Source of the DNA: an uncultured Ferrovum sp.
GTDB taxonomy: Bacteria > Pseudomonadota > Gammaproteobacteria > Burkholderiales > Ferrovaceae
NCBI GenBank assembly: GCA_903905585.1
Contig: CAIVHB010000154.1
Coordinates: 1-36,795, forward strand
Direction of reading: 5' to 3'
Length of the DNA: 36,795 bases
A program made the position numbers and the translations under genes. This document shows, piece by piece, positions 8,817-18,946 of the stretch. The notes under the pieces were generated by a model. The model saw only the letters and a list, made by a program, of their open reading frames with translations. It was not told the origin of the DNA and ran no database searches. Positions within the stretch are counted from its first letter, which is position 1. Each line of letters opens with the position of its first letter.

Positions 8817-10475
8817 ATGTTCGAAAACCAACTTCATTCTGAAACCTCTCATCGCCTGTGGCAGGCTTTAGAGGCCCATTATCAGCGTCTAAAAAGTACG
8901 CCTATCTCCCAACTGTTTTCGGCCAACCCTGGTCGGGCTGAACAGCACTCCTTGGAGATTGCAGGCCTATTCCTGGATTACTCTAAACAGTCGTTTGATG
9001 AATCAGCGTTCAAATCGCTGCTGGAACTGGCCCAAGCAAGCGGCCTTGCGCATCGAAGAGATGCCATGTTTCACGGAAAGCCGATCAACAGCACAGAGCA
9101 AAGAACGGTTCTGCACACGGCTTTGCGCAGTCCCGACGGGCCCGAATGTATCGTAGATGGGGTCAACGTTCGAGCGCTCGTCAAAAATGAACTAGAACGC
9201 ATCAAAGTCTTCGCCAATGGCGTGCGCCATGGCACGATAAAAGCAAATGATGGCGGCACATTCACCGACATCATCAACATCGGGATTGGCGGGTCTGAAC
9301 TGGGACCTAAAATGGCCATTGAGGCATTAGGCCCCTATGTTCAACACGATCTGCACTTTCATTTCCTCTCTAACCCCGATTCTCAAGCCCTGAATGGTGT
9401 GCTCAGTCAGATTGATCCTGAACGCACGTTGGTACTGGTGTCTTCTAAAACGTTCACAACACAAGACACGCTTGCCAATTATTTAATCGTCCGGCAACAC
9501 TTAGCAGAACATCTTGGGGGGGTTGAAGCTGCAATGCGTCATTGCGTTGCCCTCACGGCAGCCCCACAAACAGCGATTCAACAGGGCTTTGCGCCAGAGT
9601 GCGTATTTGAGTTTTGGGACTGGGTAGGGGGTCGCTATTCCATGTGGTCAGCCATTGGCTTACCCATCCTGATCGCTATAGGCTCCAAGCACTTTGATGA
9701 TTTCTTGGCGGGTGCAAGAGAAATGGATAACCATTTCTTAACAGCCCCATTCAAAGACAATATGCCGGTGCTGTTAGCGCTGACAGGGATCTGGAATCAC
9801 TCTATTGCAGGCGATCGTTCCGTGATGCTAGCGGCCTACGATAGTCGCTTGCACTCATTTATGCCCTATGTTCAACAATTAGACATGGAGAGCAATGGAA
9901 AACAGGTCGACCAATCGGGTGCTCCGTTAACCCGACCATCCGGCCCTATCGTATGGGGTGGGCTGGGTATCAATGGCCAACATGCCTATTTTCAACTGGT
10001 GCACCAAGGCACCCAGCGGGTTCCCGTAGAGTTTATTGGTGTATTGCACGCCCCAGACCAGAATCTGGAGCATCAAAGAATTGTGTTTTCGAATATGTTG
10101 GCCCAAGCAGAAGCCTTGATGGTGGGTCGCTCAGCCGCGCAGATCAAAACATTGATGTTAGCCAACGGGTTTTCTGAAGAGCGCGCTGAAGCGCTGGCCA
10201 ACCATCGCAGTTTTGCGGGCAATATTCCCTCTTTGACATTGCTTGTAGATGAACTCACGCCTTTCAAGCTGGGTGCCCTGGCTGCCCTATACGAACACAA
10301 AGTTTTTGTGCAAGGGGTCATTTGGGGCGTGAATTCTTTTGATCAATGGGGCGTAGAGTTAGGCAAAACCCTGGGGCGCACAATCTATGATGAATTACGC
10401 AGTGAGCCCCATCAAAAAGGGCATGACCCTTCTACGCAAGCCTTAATTGCGAGAGTGTTTAATGCGCTGCGCTAA
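8817..10475 (+). CDS. pgi: glucose-6-phosphate isomerase
   Basis: Interconverts glucose-6-phosphate and fructose-6-phosphate in the cytoplasm. 552 residues, close to the E. coli length of 549. Family signatures are visible: GGRYSMWSAIGLPI in the middle, MESNGKQVD with the catalytic glutamate, QLVHQGT with the catalytic histidine, and FDQWGVELGKTLGR near the C-terminus with the catalytic lysine at about K517. The stop codon is directly followed by the ATG of the helicase gene (TAAATG), so the two are probably co-transcribed. Fructose-6-phosphate from this step also feeds the mannose precursor used in the glycan locus of this window. Confidence 0.96.
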   Translation: MFENQLHSETSHRLWQALEAHYQRLKSTPISQLFSANPGRAEQHSLEIAGLFLDYSKQSFDESAFKSLLELAQASGLAHRRDAMFHGKPINSTEQRTVLHTALRSPDGPECIVDGVNVRALVKNELERIKVFANGVRHGTIKANDGGTFTDIINIGIGGSELGPKMAIEALGPYVQHDLHFHFLSNPDSQALNGVLSQIDPERTLVLVSSKTFTTQDTLANYLIVRQHLAEHLGGVEAAMRHCVALTAAPQTAIQQGFAPECVFEFWDWVGGRYSMWSAIGLPILIAIGSKHFDDFLAGAREMDNHFLTAPFKDNMPVLLALTGIWNHSIAGDRSVMLAAYDSRLHSFMPYVQQLDMESNGKQVDQSGAPLTRPSGPIVWGGLGINGQHAYFQLVHQGTQRVPVEFIGVLHAPDQNLEHQRIVFSNMLAQAEALMVGRSAAQIKTLMLANGFSEERAEALANHRSFAGNIPSLTLLVDELTPFKLGALAALYEHKVFVQGVIWGVNSFDQWGVELGKTLGRTIYDELRSEPHQKGHDPSTQALIARVFNALR

Positions 10476-12449
10476 ATGAAAAAACCTGCTGCGCGGCGAA
10501 CCAGCACCAAACCCTCATCATCCCCATCATCGACTTCGTCGCCCTCCACACCACGCATTCCAGTTAAACAAGGCTATAGCTTTGGGGAAGAAAGCGGCCC
10601 CCCTCCGGGAGTCATCGTAAAACAGCGAGACCCAGTCAGCCCAGGAAAGTCCCCTCAACAAGCCAGTCCTAAGCAAGCCAGTCCTAAGCAAGCCAGTCCT
10701 AAGCAAGATAGAGCGCGCACTGCTGGAGTGCATCCCTATGAAGCCCCACACACTCAGCATAAAAAATCGGGCTCCCGATCTGCTTCCACAAACGCGCCTC
10801 CACGTGAACCTGTTTTAGCTCAAAAAGCCCCCGCCCCAAAGGTCAAAATTTCAGCGCCTTCCGTGGCGCTTAAGCCATCCCACAAAGTGACTGGCAAAAA
10901 GGGACAAACGCGCGATCAAGAAACACTCGCGCATCTGCCCACCCGTTTAGATGGGTTTTATCCAAAAGCTCGAGCGATGAAGCGCAAGCTAACTTTGGTG
11001 ATTGGGCCCACCAATAGCGGTAAAACCCATCGCGCATTAGAGCGGCTCAAGGCCGCACAATCCGGAGTGTATCTGGGGCCCTTGCGATTACTCGCGCTGG
11101 AAGTCCGTGATCGCTTGCTCGATATGGAGATTCCAACTTCCCTGGTAACGGGAGAATTAATCGAAGAAATTGAGGGCGCCCAATTCATTTCGGCCACTGT
11201 TGAAATGGTGAACTTTGAGGATGAGATCGAAGTTGCCGTGATCGATGAAGTGCAGATGGTAGGCGATGAAGAACGCGGCTCGGCTTGGCTCCAAGCCATT
11301 TTGGGAGCACCTGCCCGAGAGGTTTGGATGTTGGGTGCACCCGAAGCGAAAGAGGCGGTGTTAGCGCTTGCCGAGTGGATGGGAGAATCCGTAGAAATCA
11401 TCGAACTCGAACGTCTAACACCTTATGAGGTGTTGCAGTCGCATACCAAGCTAGGTGATTTGCCACCAGGAAGCGCCGTAGTGGCGTTTTCTAGGGGCCA
11501 AGTGATTGATATCGCCGGCGAATTGCGTGATCGCTTCAGACGCAGTCCTGCGCTGGTCTACGGGGCGCTTTCACCCGAAGTACGCCGGGAACAGGCTAGG
11601 CAATTTCGTGAAGGCGAAGCAGACATTCTCGTCTGCACAGATGCAGTGGGGTTGGGTCTAAATCTCCCTATCGCGGCGATGTTTTTTAGTACATCGACCA
11701 AATACAACGGCAAAGAAGAAATCCCTGTCCCTAGAGATCTCGTTTGGCAAATTGCAGGACGCGCAGGGCGATATGGCATGGGCGAACACGGCAAAGTGGG
11801 CGCGCTCTCAGCCGATACGTTGAGTTTTGTTAAACGGTCTTTGTCTAAAAGACCAGAAAAACTCCCTGTGGCGTTTCGGTATGAAGCCAACTGGATCATT
11901 GTTGAAGCGCTGTCTAAGTTTTTACAAACCGATAAGCTTGCCGATATTCTGTTTTATTTTTGGCGCGAATTACAGTTAGAGCGCAGCCGCGAATTTGAGC
12001 CTGTTGTTCCACCCAGCCAAGTGGGCTTAGCTTGGCGAGTAGATCGTTATCCGCTTAGCTTAAGAGTGAAATTGATGCTCTCGCGTGCCCCGGTCCCGAT
12101 GGTGCGTGATGAGGCAGTGCCTGAGTTTGAGCAATTTGTTGCTTCTATTGCCCGAAAAGAGCCTGTGATGTTGACCAGCACCCCCATGTTGCAGGCTAGG
12201 CTTCAAATGAATGATCATCAAAATGCTGAACAAGCCGTCAAGCTACTGACGATGTATTGCTGGATGCATTACCGTCTCCCCGCTATGTTCCCGCAATTTG
12301 AGGAGGCACAAGTTGAAATGAGCCAACTCAATACGGCGATTCTGGGGTTTATTGGGAAGAACAAAGGTAAGAAATGTCGCGAATGCGGCAAGGCTTTGCC
12401 ATGGCAAAGCAAATACCGCATTTGTGATGCCTGCTTTAGGAATAGCTAG
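10476..12449 (+). CDS. SUV3-like DExH-box RNA helicase
   Basis: Superfamily 2 RNA helicase, 657 residues, resembling the mitochondrial degradosome helicase Suv3. Residues 1-150 are Lys/Pro/Ser-rich and probably disordered, including three perfect QASPK repeats at 62-76. The helicase core has P-loop GPTNSGKT (about 177-184), GPLRLLALEVRDRL, VTGE, SATVEM and VIDEVQMVGDEERGSAW (about 254-270). It continues with the motif V/VI region VCTDAVGLGLNLPI and QIAGRAGRYG. The C-terminus has a zinc-ribbon-like CxxC...CxxC (C634, C637, C650, C653). It directly abuts pgi. A role in RNA turnover is inferred from the family. Confidence 0.87.
   Translation: MKKPAARRTSTKPSSSPSSTSSPSTPRIPVKQGYSFGEESGPPPGVIVKQRDPVSPGKSPQQASPKQASPKQASPKQDRARTAGVHPYEAPHTQHKKSGSRSASTNAPPREPVLAQKAPAPKVKISAPSVALKPSHKVTGKKGQTRDQETLAHLPTRLDGFYPKARAMKRKLTLVIGPTNSGKTHRALERLKAAQSGVYLGPLRLLALEVRDRLLDMEIPTSLVTGELIEEIEGAQFISATVEMVNFEDEIEVAVIDEVQMVGDEERGSAWLQAILGAPAREVWMLGAPEAKEAVLALAEWMGESVEIIELERLTPYEVLQSHTKLGDLPPGSAVVAFSRGQVIDIAGELRDRFRRSPALVYGALSPEVRREQARQFREGEADILVCTDAVGLGLNLPIAAMFFSTSTKYNGKEEIPVPRDLVWQIAGRAGRYGMGEHGKVGALSADTLSFVKRSLSKRPEKLPVAFRYEANWIIVEALSKFLQTDKLADILFYFWRELQLERSREFEPVVPPSQVGLAWRVDRYPLSLRVKLMLSRAPVPMVRDEAVPEFEQFVASIARKEPVMLTSTPMLQARLQMNDHQNAEQAVKLLTMYCWMHYRLPAMFPQFEEAQVEMSQLNTAILGFIGKNKGKKCRECGKALPWQSKYRICDACFRNS
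10659..10703 (+). repeat. three tandem 15-bp repeats (QASPK x3)
   Basis: The unit CAAGCCAGTCCTAAG occurs three times in perfect tandem inside the helicase gene and encodes QASPK each time. Being a multiple of three, changes in copy number would keep the reading frame and only alter linker length. Perfect identity at synonymous positions suggests recent duplication. Confidence 0.95.
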
Positions 12450-12492
12450 CTTTTCCATCCACGCACGAATCAGAACAAACCAGAAATGAGGT

Positions 12493-13038
12493 TTATTCGG
12501 ACTCCAGCACATCGAGGATGGACTGCAGCTCGCGCTTGAAGGCAGGGAGATCGAAGGAAGGCGAGGAAGATATTTCTAAATGGGCAGCGCCAATCAGACC
12601 CGCCATCGCATCTTGCGCGGAGCGGACTTGCCCACTATCTAGGCCAGATACAGATTGCGCTGAATGACTTGGCGCTGCCCGTTCATGATGCACGGATTCC
12701 ATGCCAGAATCACCGGCCTGTTCAGGGTCAATCCATGGCGCATCACTGAGTTTAGGACGAGAGGTTTTACTCTCTAAGATTGCACGTGCCCCGTTAATCG
12801 TAAAACCTTGATCGTAGAGAAGCCCGCGGATATCTCTCACCAATTGCACTTCATGGGGTTGGTAATAGCGGCGATTCCCTCGGCGCTTGACCGGCTTGAG
12901 CTGGTCAAACTCTTGCTCCCAATAGCGCAGTACATGCGTCTTCACATCACACAAGGTGCTTACTTCGCCAATGGTGAAGTAATGCTTAGTGGGAATCGGA
13001 GGAAGTGAGGGAGGTTTACCCTGGTTGGGACCCGGCAC
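12493..13038 (-). CDS. MerR-family transcriptional regulator
   Basis: 181 residues. An N-terminal winged-helix MerR domain ([23 protein letters not shown], then [20 protein letters not shown]) covers about residues 18-90. A Ser/Pro-rich linker and a short helical tail follow. This is the MerR protein commonly found after ihfA in betaproteobacteria; its target is not established. The start is GTG at 13038, overlapping the ihfA 3' end by 23 bases, with GGAG seven bases upstream, which argues for translational coupling to ihfA. It lacks an obvious metal-binding cysteine set, so metal sensing is unlikely. Confidence 0.87.
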   Translation of the reverse strand: MPGPNQGKPPSLPPIPTKHYFTIGEVSTLCDVKTHVLRYWEQEFDQLKPVKRRGNRRYYQPHEVQLVRDIRGLLYDQGFTINGARAILESKTSRPKLSDAPWIDPEQAGDSGMESVHHERAAPSHSAQSVSGLDSGQVRSAQDAMAGLIGAAHLEISSSPSFDLPAFKRELQSILDVLESE

Positions 13039-13321
13039 TGCGTTGCTCCACCAGGCTCTTCAGTTTTTGACTTGCTTGGAAGGTCACCACACGACGCGCG
13101 CTGATTGGGATTTCTTCCCCTGTCTTTGGATTACGCCCGGGCCTTTGAGGTTTTTCACGCAATTGGAAGTTTCCGAAACCAGACAACTTCACACTATCGC
13201 CTTTTTCTAAGGCAATCCGTATTTCTTCAAAGAAGGTGTCCACCAGATCTTTAGCTTCACGCTTGTTGAGGCCCACTTTTTCGAATAATAAATCGGCCAA
13301 TTCAGCTTTAGTTAGTGTCAT
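13016..13321 (-). CDS. ihfA: integration host factor alpha subunit
   Basis: DNA-bending nucleoid protein, 101 residues, of the HU/IHF family. It shows the N-terminal helix pair [18 protein letters not shown], the [12 protein letters not shown] core and the beta-ribbon arm [12 protein letters not shown] with the intercalating proline. The start at 13321 (MTLTKAELA) matches the family; an in-frame ATG three codons earlier is possible. A GAG lies nine bases upstream of the chosen start. It is followed by merR in an overlapping arrangement and preceded by tRNA-Pro rather than directly by pheT. Confidence 0.95.
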   Translation of the reverse strand: MTLTKAELADLLFEKVGLNKREAKDLVDTFFEEIRIALEKGDSVKLSGFGNFQLREKPQRPGRNPKTGEEIPISARRVVTFQASQKLKSLVEQRSAGSQPG

Positions 13322-13447
13322 GCAGTACATCTCATTTGTTATTATTCGAAGCTATGCAGCAATCATAGTTCCGTTTTAGAACCCTAATGCGATCGATAAG
13401 TATCGTAAATAAGCTTAGGAAATGCAAGGGGAAAAGATGTTTAGAGA

Positions 13448-13526
<79 letters not shown>

Positions 13527-13534
13527 AACCCTCA

Positions 13535-13540
13535 AATATA
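13535..13540 (-). promoter_or_regulatory. possible -10 element for tRNA-Pro
   Basis: TATATT on the minus strand ending eight bases before the mature tRNA 5' end. This is a suitable distance for a tRNA promoter. The -35 region is not recognisable, so the call is weak. Confidence 0.35.
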
Positions 13541-13577
13541 CACGAACTACTGCCACTGCGCCACATTATGAGGGCAT

Positions 13578-13600
13578 AAAGCCCCCTCCAAAAAGGGGGC
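13578..13600 (-). terminator. intrinsic terminator after pheT
   Basis: On the minus strand, GCCCCC and GGGGGC form a six-pair stem over 13581-13600 with the loop TTTTTGGA, followed by TTTAT. It lies about 44 bases after the pheT stop and separates the pheST transcript from tRNA-Pro. The U-tract is short, so termination may be partial. Confidence 0.7.
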
Positions 13601-13643
13601 CGTTGCGTAAAAAAGCATCAAGCCAACAGCGTTTTGCCGGTCA

Positions 13644-16118
13644 TTATTGCCTCAACACGGCTTGGAAACGCTGCTCCAATACAGCAGTGAGCGTTGAGGT
13701 CACCGCTTCAATATCCGCATCCGTCAGTGTTTTATCTTGATCCTGTAAGGTCATGCTGAAAGCCAAACTCTTTTTACCCTCTGGCAATCCAGTCCCTCGG
13801 TACACATCGAATAAGCCCACATCCACCACAGAGGGCGGTGCATGGTCTTTCAGCGCGGACAAGACATCGCCAACCGGCAATGCATCATCGACCACCACCG
13901 CCAAATCCCGTCTCACTGCTTGAAAACGAGAAGGCTCGCTAAAGCGAGGAAGCGACAGCCTCTCTAGTACCCCCAAATCTATTTCCAACAGAATCGGAGC
14001 ATGAGGAAGATCATATTTCTTAGCCAAGACGGGATGCAACTCACCCAGCCAACCCACCTCTTTACCTTGATGCTTCAGCACACTGGTTCGGCCAGGATGA
14101 AGCGCAACATGGCTTGCTGCCTGATATTCCAACTCAGGCGCGAGGGCCTCTAAATCTGCTTTGACATCGAAAAAATCCACCCCGCGAGCAGCCTGTCCCC
14201 ACTGCTCTGCAACAACAGGACCATACGCCAACACTCCCAATTTTTGGGTCTGAAGATAGGGAGAGTTCTCATCAACTTGATGATAAAAAGTGCGCCCTAT
14301 CTCAAAAATCCTGACTCGCTCCTGCCGGCGCTTGAGATTACTCGATAACGTGGCAACCAAACCACCGATCAGCGAGGAACGCATCACCGCCATTTGCGAA
14401 GCAATCGGATTGATCACTTCAACAGGATGATCGTTGGCTGAAAAGTCTTTCTCCCAATCACGATCAATAAAGCTATAAGTAATGACTTCTTGATAATCCC
14501 TCTGCACCAAGGACTGCGCGATCACTTTACTGGGCCGCAGTGATTCTCTGCTTGGCAAGAGCGACAATTCGCCCTGCGGCGCTTCGGCAGGAATATGGTC
14601 GTAGCCATGCAATCTCGCCACTTCCTCAATGAAGTCAGCCTCAATATTTAAATCAAAGCGATATGACGGAGGCGTAACCAAAAATACGGTTGAATCTTTA
14701 GGGCTGAGTAGATGCGCGCCTTGCTTGAGTTGCTCGGGCGTGAGATCCAACTGCGCCGGAATATCCTCTTGCACCGCGAAGTTCAGACCAAGACGCCCAA
14801 ACAGCGCCTTCACTTCTTCGGCATTAAAGTGCAGACCCAATACACGATGAATACGCGCCAATCGCACAGGTACGATGGCTTTGGGCTTAGGGAGCGCTCC
14901 AGATTGGATGACAGGCCCTGCTTCTCCGCCACAAAGGTCTAACAATACTGAAGTCACAAACTCCATCACCTCCATCACTCCAGCAGGATCCACACCCCTT
15001 TCAAAACGGTGTGCTGCTTCAGAATTCAAGGTGTAGTGACGGGTGCGTCCCGCTATGGCGTCAGGATCAAACCAAGCACACTCTAAAAAGATTTCCTGAG
15101 TATCTTCGCTCACGCTACTTGCCTGACCACCCATCACACCCGCTAAAGCCATCGGTCCCTTCTCATCGGCAATCAATAAGCTATCCGTGCGCAGTTTCAC
15201 TTGGCTGCCGTTCAACAATTCCAGTTCTTCGCCTTCCTGCGCCAGACGCACACTGATCTGCCCATGAAGTTTGGCATGATCAAAGGCATGAGTGGGATGA
15301 CCCAAGGCAATGAGGCCATAGTTGGTCGCATCGACCACGGGCTCAATCGGGCGAATACCGCTGCGCTCTAGTCTCTGACGCAACCAGGCAGGCGATTGCT
15401 TGGGGCGTGAGGCTAAGCGAATCACTCGGCCCAAATAGATCGGGCAGGCGCTCCCCGCTTGCAGATTCACGGATTGCCACCCCGATCCTTGTCCAGCTAA
15501 AAGCTGAGCTTGAATGGCTTGTACAACAGGCAATTTTAGTTCTTGGCCGGTAATTGCAGAGACCTCGCGCGCCAAACCTTTTACCGACAAGCAATCCCCT
15601 CTATTCGGGGTGAGCTTTAAGGTGAAAGCCGTATCATCTAGGTCTAAGGCTTCACGAAGTGAAATCCCAACCGGAGTATCATCGGATAAGATCAACAAGC
15701 CATCCGATTCTTCTGCAATGCCTAATTCTTTGGCCGAACACAGCATGCCGGATGAGACCACCCCGCGCACCGGCGCTTCTTTTATTTCTAAGGTTTTACC
15801 CTCCGCTAAGGGCAAAACCGCTCCCACTTGCGCACACGGAACTTTGAGACCTGCTTTAACGTTAGGCGCACCACATACGATTTGCAGAGGCTGCGCATTG
15901 GGGTCAGACGATACTTGAACGGTGCAGAGATGAAGGCGATCAGCCTGGGGATGTTTTTCGCAAGTCAAAACCTGGGCAACGACTACCTTAGAGAAGGCAG
16001 GTGCTACCGAATCAATGGCTTCTACTTCCAAGCCACCCATAGTTAAAAGATGGGCAAGCGCTGCATTGTCTTGCTCAATGTGCACCCACTCTTGGAGCCA
16101 ATGACGGGATACTTTCAT
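13644..16118 (-). CDS. pheT: phenylalanyl-tRNA synthetase beta subunit
   Basis: Large subunit of the alpha2-beta2 PheRS, 824 residues (E. coli 795). In order: N-terminal B1 region ([12 protein letters not shown]), an EMAP-like tRNA-binding OB domain at about 40-150 ([18 protein letters not shown]), B3/B4 editing domain ([18 protein letters not shown]), B5 domain, the catalytic-like core ([10 protein letters not shown]) and the C-terminal ferredoxin-fold anticodon-binding domain ([20 protein letters not shown]). The start at 16118 has a strong GGGAGG eight bases upstream. It follows pheS after about twelve bases in one operon. Confidence 0.97.
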   Translation of the reverse strand: MKVSRHWLQEWVHIEQDNAALAHLLTMGGLEVEAIDSVAPAFSKVVVAQVLTCEKHPQADRLHLCTVQVSSDPNAQPLQIVCGAPNVKAGLKVPCAQVGAVLPLAEGKTLEIKEAPVRGVVSSGMLCSAKELGIAEESDGLLILSDDTPVGISLREALDLDDTAFTLKLTPNRGDCLSVKGLAREVSAITGQELKLPVVQAIQAQLLAGQGSGWQSVNLQAGSACPIYLGRVIRLASRPKQSPAWLRQRLERSGIRPIEPVVDATNYGLIALGHPTHAFDHAKLHGQISVRLAQEGEELELLNGSQVKLRTDSLLIADEKGPMALAGVMGGQASSVSEDTQEIFLECAWFDPDAIAGRTRHYTLNSEAAHRFERGVDPAGVMEVMEFVTSVLLDLCGGEAGPVIQSGALPKPKAIVPVRLARIHRVLGLHFNAEEVKALFGRLGLNFAVQEDIPAQLDLTPEQLKQGAHLLSPKDSTVFLVTPPSYRFDLNIEADFIEEVARLHGYDHIPAEAPQGELSLLPSRESLRPSKVIAQSLVQRDYQEVITYSFIDRDWEKDFSANDHPVEVINPIASQMAVMRSSLIGGLVATLSSNLKRRQERVRIFEIGRTFYHQVDENSPYLQTQKLGVLAYGPVVAEQWGQAARGVDFFDVKADLEALAPELEYQAASHVALHPGRTSVLKHQGKEVGWLGELHPVLAKKYDLPHAPILLEIDLGVLERLSLPRFSEPSRFQAVRRDLAVVVDDALPVGDVLSALKDHAPPSVVDVGLFDVYRGTGLPEGKKSLAFSMTLQDQDKTLTDADIEAVTSTLTAVLEQRFQAVLRQ

Positions 16119-16129
16119 CTTCGCCTCCC

Positions 16130-17393
<1,264 letters not shown>

Positions 17394-17774
17394 TCAGGCG
17401 CTGGCTTGCGCGCTCAATGCTTGCAGACTCGCTTTCGCCGTCTCAACCAGCTTTGCAAAAGCAGGCTTATCAAAGACAGCGATGTCAGCCAAGACCTTAC
17501 GATCCACAGCGACCTCAGACTTCTTCAGGCCATTCATGAACACGCTATACGTCATCCCGCACTCACGGGCAGCCGCGTTAATACGTGCAATCCACAGGTT
17601 GCGGAAATCACGCTTTTTAGTACGGCGGTCGCGATAGGCATATTGTCCTGCCTTCATGACCGCTTCTTTAGCGATACGATAAACGTTCTTACGACGACCG
17701 CGGTAACCCTTGGCTTGTTCTAGAACTTTCTGGTGGCGGGCGCGCGCCGTAACTCCGCGTTTAACTCTTGGCAT
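17394..17774 (-). CDS. rplT: 50S ribosomal protein L20
   Basis: 126-residue basic protein that binds 23S rRNA and is needed early in large-subunit assembly. The N-terminal tail ([18 protein letters not shown]) and the globular segment ([25 protein letters not shown]) are typical and full length. AGGAG precedes the ATG. It lies 13 bases after rpmI. In E. coli L20 represses translation of the rpmI-rplT mRNA; a structured leader is visible upstream of rpmI here too. Confidence 0.97.
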   Translation of the reverse strand: MPRVKRGVTARARHQKVLEQAKGYRGRRKNVYRIAKEAVMKAGQYAYRDRRTKKRDFRNLWIARINAAARECGMTYSVFMNGLKKSEVAVDRKVLADIAVFDKPAFAKLVETAKASLQALSAQASA

Positions 17775-17787
17775 GGCGAGCTCCTAA

Positions 17788-17985
17788 TTAAGCGTAAGGC
17801 AACATCGCGCGAACGCTGGCGATATTGGTCTCATGAATTTCAGCTGCACCACGCAACTGGCGTTTGTTCTTGGTGGTTTTCTTGGTCAGGATGTGGCGCT
17901 TGAAAGCCTGCGAGCGCTTGATGCTGCCTGATCCACGGGGTTTAAAGCGCTTTTTGGCGCCGCTTTTCGTTTTCATCTTGGGCAT
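17788..17985 (-). CDS. rpmI: 50S ribosomal protein L35
   Basis: 65-residue, highly basic ribosomal protein of normal length with the family pattern [20 protein letters not shown] and a C-terminal LPYA. A clear AAAGGAG lies upstream of the ATG at 17985. It is co-transcribed with rplT and separated from infC by about 250 bases holding a dedicated promoter and a stem-loop leader. Confidence 0.97.
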   Translation of the reverse strand: MPKMKTKSGAKKRFKPRGSGSIKRSQAFKRHILTKKTTKNKRQLRGAAEIHETNIASVRAMLPYA

Positions 17986-18010
17986 GTGTATGCTCCTTTA
18001 TTCATTCGCG

Positions 18011-18046
18011 TCAGGTGAGGGAATACTTCCCTACTTCGAAACCTGA
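18011..18046 (-). promoter_or_regulatory. stem-loop in the rpmI-rplT mRNA leader
   Basis: Two nested inverted repeats lie 25-60 bases upstream of the rpmI start. The outer six-pair stem is TCAGGT/ACCTGA (18011-18016 with 18041-18046). The inner five-pair stem is GGGAA/TTCCC (18019-18023 with 18027-18031) with a three-base loop. No U-tract follows, so it is not a terminator. Its position between promoter and Shine-Dalgarno suggests an autoregulatory L20 site, which is inference. Confidence 0.5.
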
Positions 18047-18086
18047 ACACGCCAACTTAAGCGTTGTTAGCTAAGCTAAACATCAA

Positions 18087-18115
18087 ATTATACTCATTTT
18101 GAGACATAAGATCAA
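18087..18115 (-). promoter_or_regulatory. sigma70-type promoter for rpmI-rplT
   Basis: On the minus strand TTGATC (18110-18115) and TATAAT (18087-18092) are separated by exactly 17 bases. The predicted start of transcription is about 100 bases before rpmI, giving a long leader that includes the nested stem-loop. Confidence 0.7.
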
Positions 18116-18233
18116 TGACTCAAGCCTTTTTTGTTTGCAAGCGCAACGGCACTGGCACCCCGGCCTGCCGCGCTCACTTCCCGTTCACGCCCTCCCCAAG
18201 TGCCGATGTCTCTGTCATCGTCCCTAGATAGTT

Positions 18234-18815
18234 TTAGTCTGCTGCTACGGCCTCAGTTGCAGGCTCAGCAGATGCCTTGCTTGCTTTCACGGGCTCAGCC
18301 TTCTTTTTGGGTGCCAACACCATCACCATTTGGCGGCCTTCCATCTTAGGGAATTGCTCCACCACACCATGCGGCGACAAATCAGCCTCTACACGCTTCA
18401 GGAGGTTATAGCCCAGTTCTTGGTGAGAGAGTTCACGCCCACGGAAACGCAGGGTGATTTTGGTTTTGTCACCATCTTCCAAGAATCGAATTAGGTTGCG
18501 CAGCTTGATGTTGTAGTCGCCATCATCTGTACCAGGCCGGAATTTGACTTCCTTCACCTGAATCTGCTTTTGCTTCACTTTGGCTTCGTGTGCGCGCTTG
18601 GCCTCACGATATTTGAACTTACCAAAGTCCATCAAACGGCATACAGGTGGCTTAGCCATCGGGGCAATCTCAACCAGATCTACCTCTAGCGCCTCTGCTT
18701 GGCGCATGGCTTCGGCTAAATCAACAATTCCTAGCGGCTCACTTTCCATGCCTACCAGACGCACTTCTTGTGCAGTAATTTCCCCGTTTACTCGAACTTC
18801 TTTCTTATCAGAAAT
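18234..18815 (-). CDS. infC: translation initiation factor IF-3 (AUU start)
   Basis: IF-3 prevents premature subunit joining and checks start codons; 193 residues. The N-terminal domain begins [19 protein letters not shown]. The linker and C-terminal domain ([20 protein letters not shown], then [10 protein letters not shown]) follow, plus an Ala/Lys-rich tail. No ATG or GTG start fits the conserved N-terminus; the correct start is ATT at 18815 with GGAG eight bases before it. The rare AUU start is the known basis of infC autoregulation in enterobacteria, because IF-3 discriminates against it. An ORF finder starting at GTG 18764 would drop 17 real residues. Confidence 0.95.
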   Translation of the reverse strand: MSDKKEVRVNGEITAQEVRLVGMESEPLGIVDLAEAMRQAEALEVDLVEIAPMAKPPVCRLMDFGKFKYREAKRAHEAKVKQKQIQVKEVKFRPGTDDGDYNIKLRNLIRFLEDGDKTKITLRFRGRELSHQELGYNLLKRVEADLSPHGVVEQFPKMEGRQMVMVLAPKKKAEPVKASKASAEPATEAVAAD

Positions 18816-18946
18816 AGTGTGTTCTCCAATCAGTCATGAATGAGTGCGCGGGCTGCTTCGGGTTTCTCATCCCGACGCCAAGTATCGCGCACTGGCGATA
18901 ATACAATTAAGCCCTCGATTATAACGCTTATTACGGCAGAAAAGGG

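Noticed and set aside
10659-10703. Tandem repeats as a possible CRISPR or mobile element
   Set aside because: The units are contiguous without spacers and in frame inside the helicase gene.
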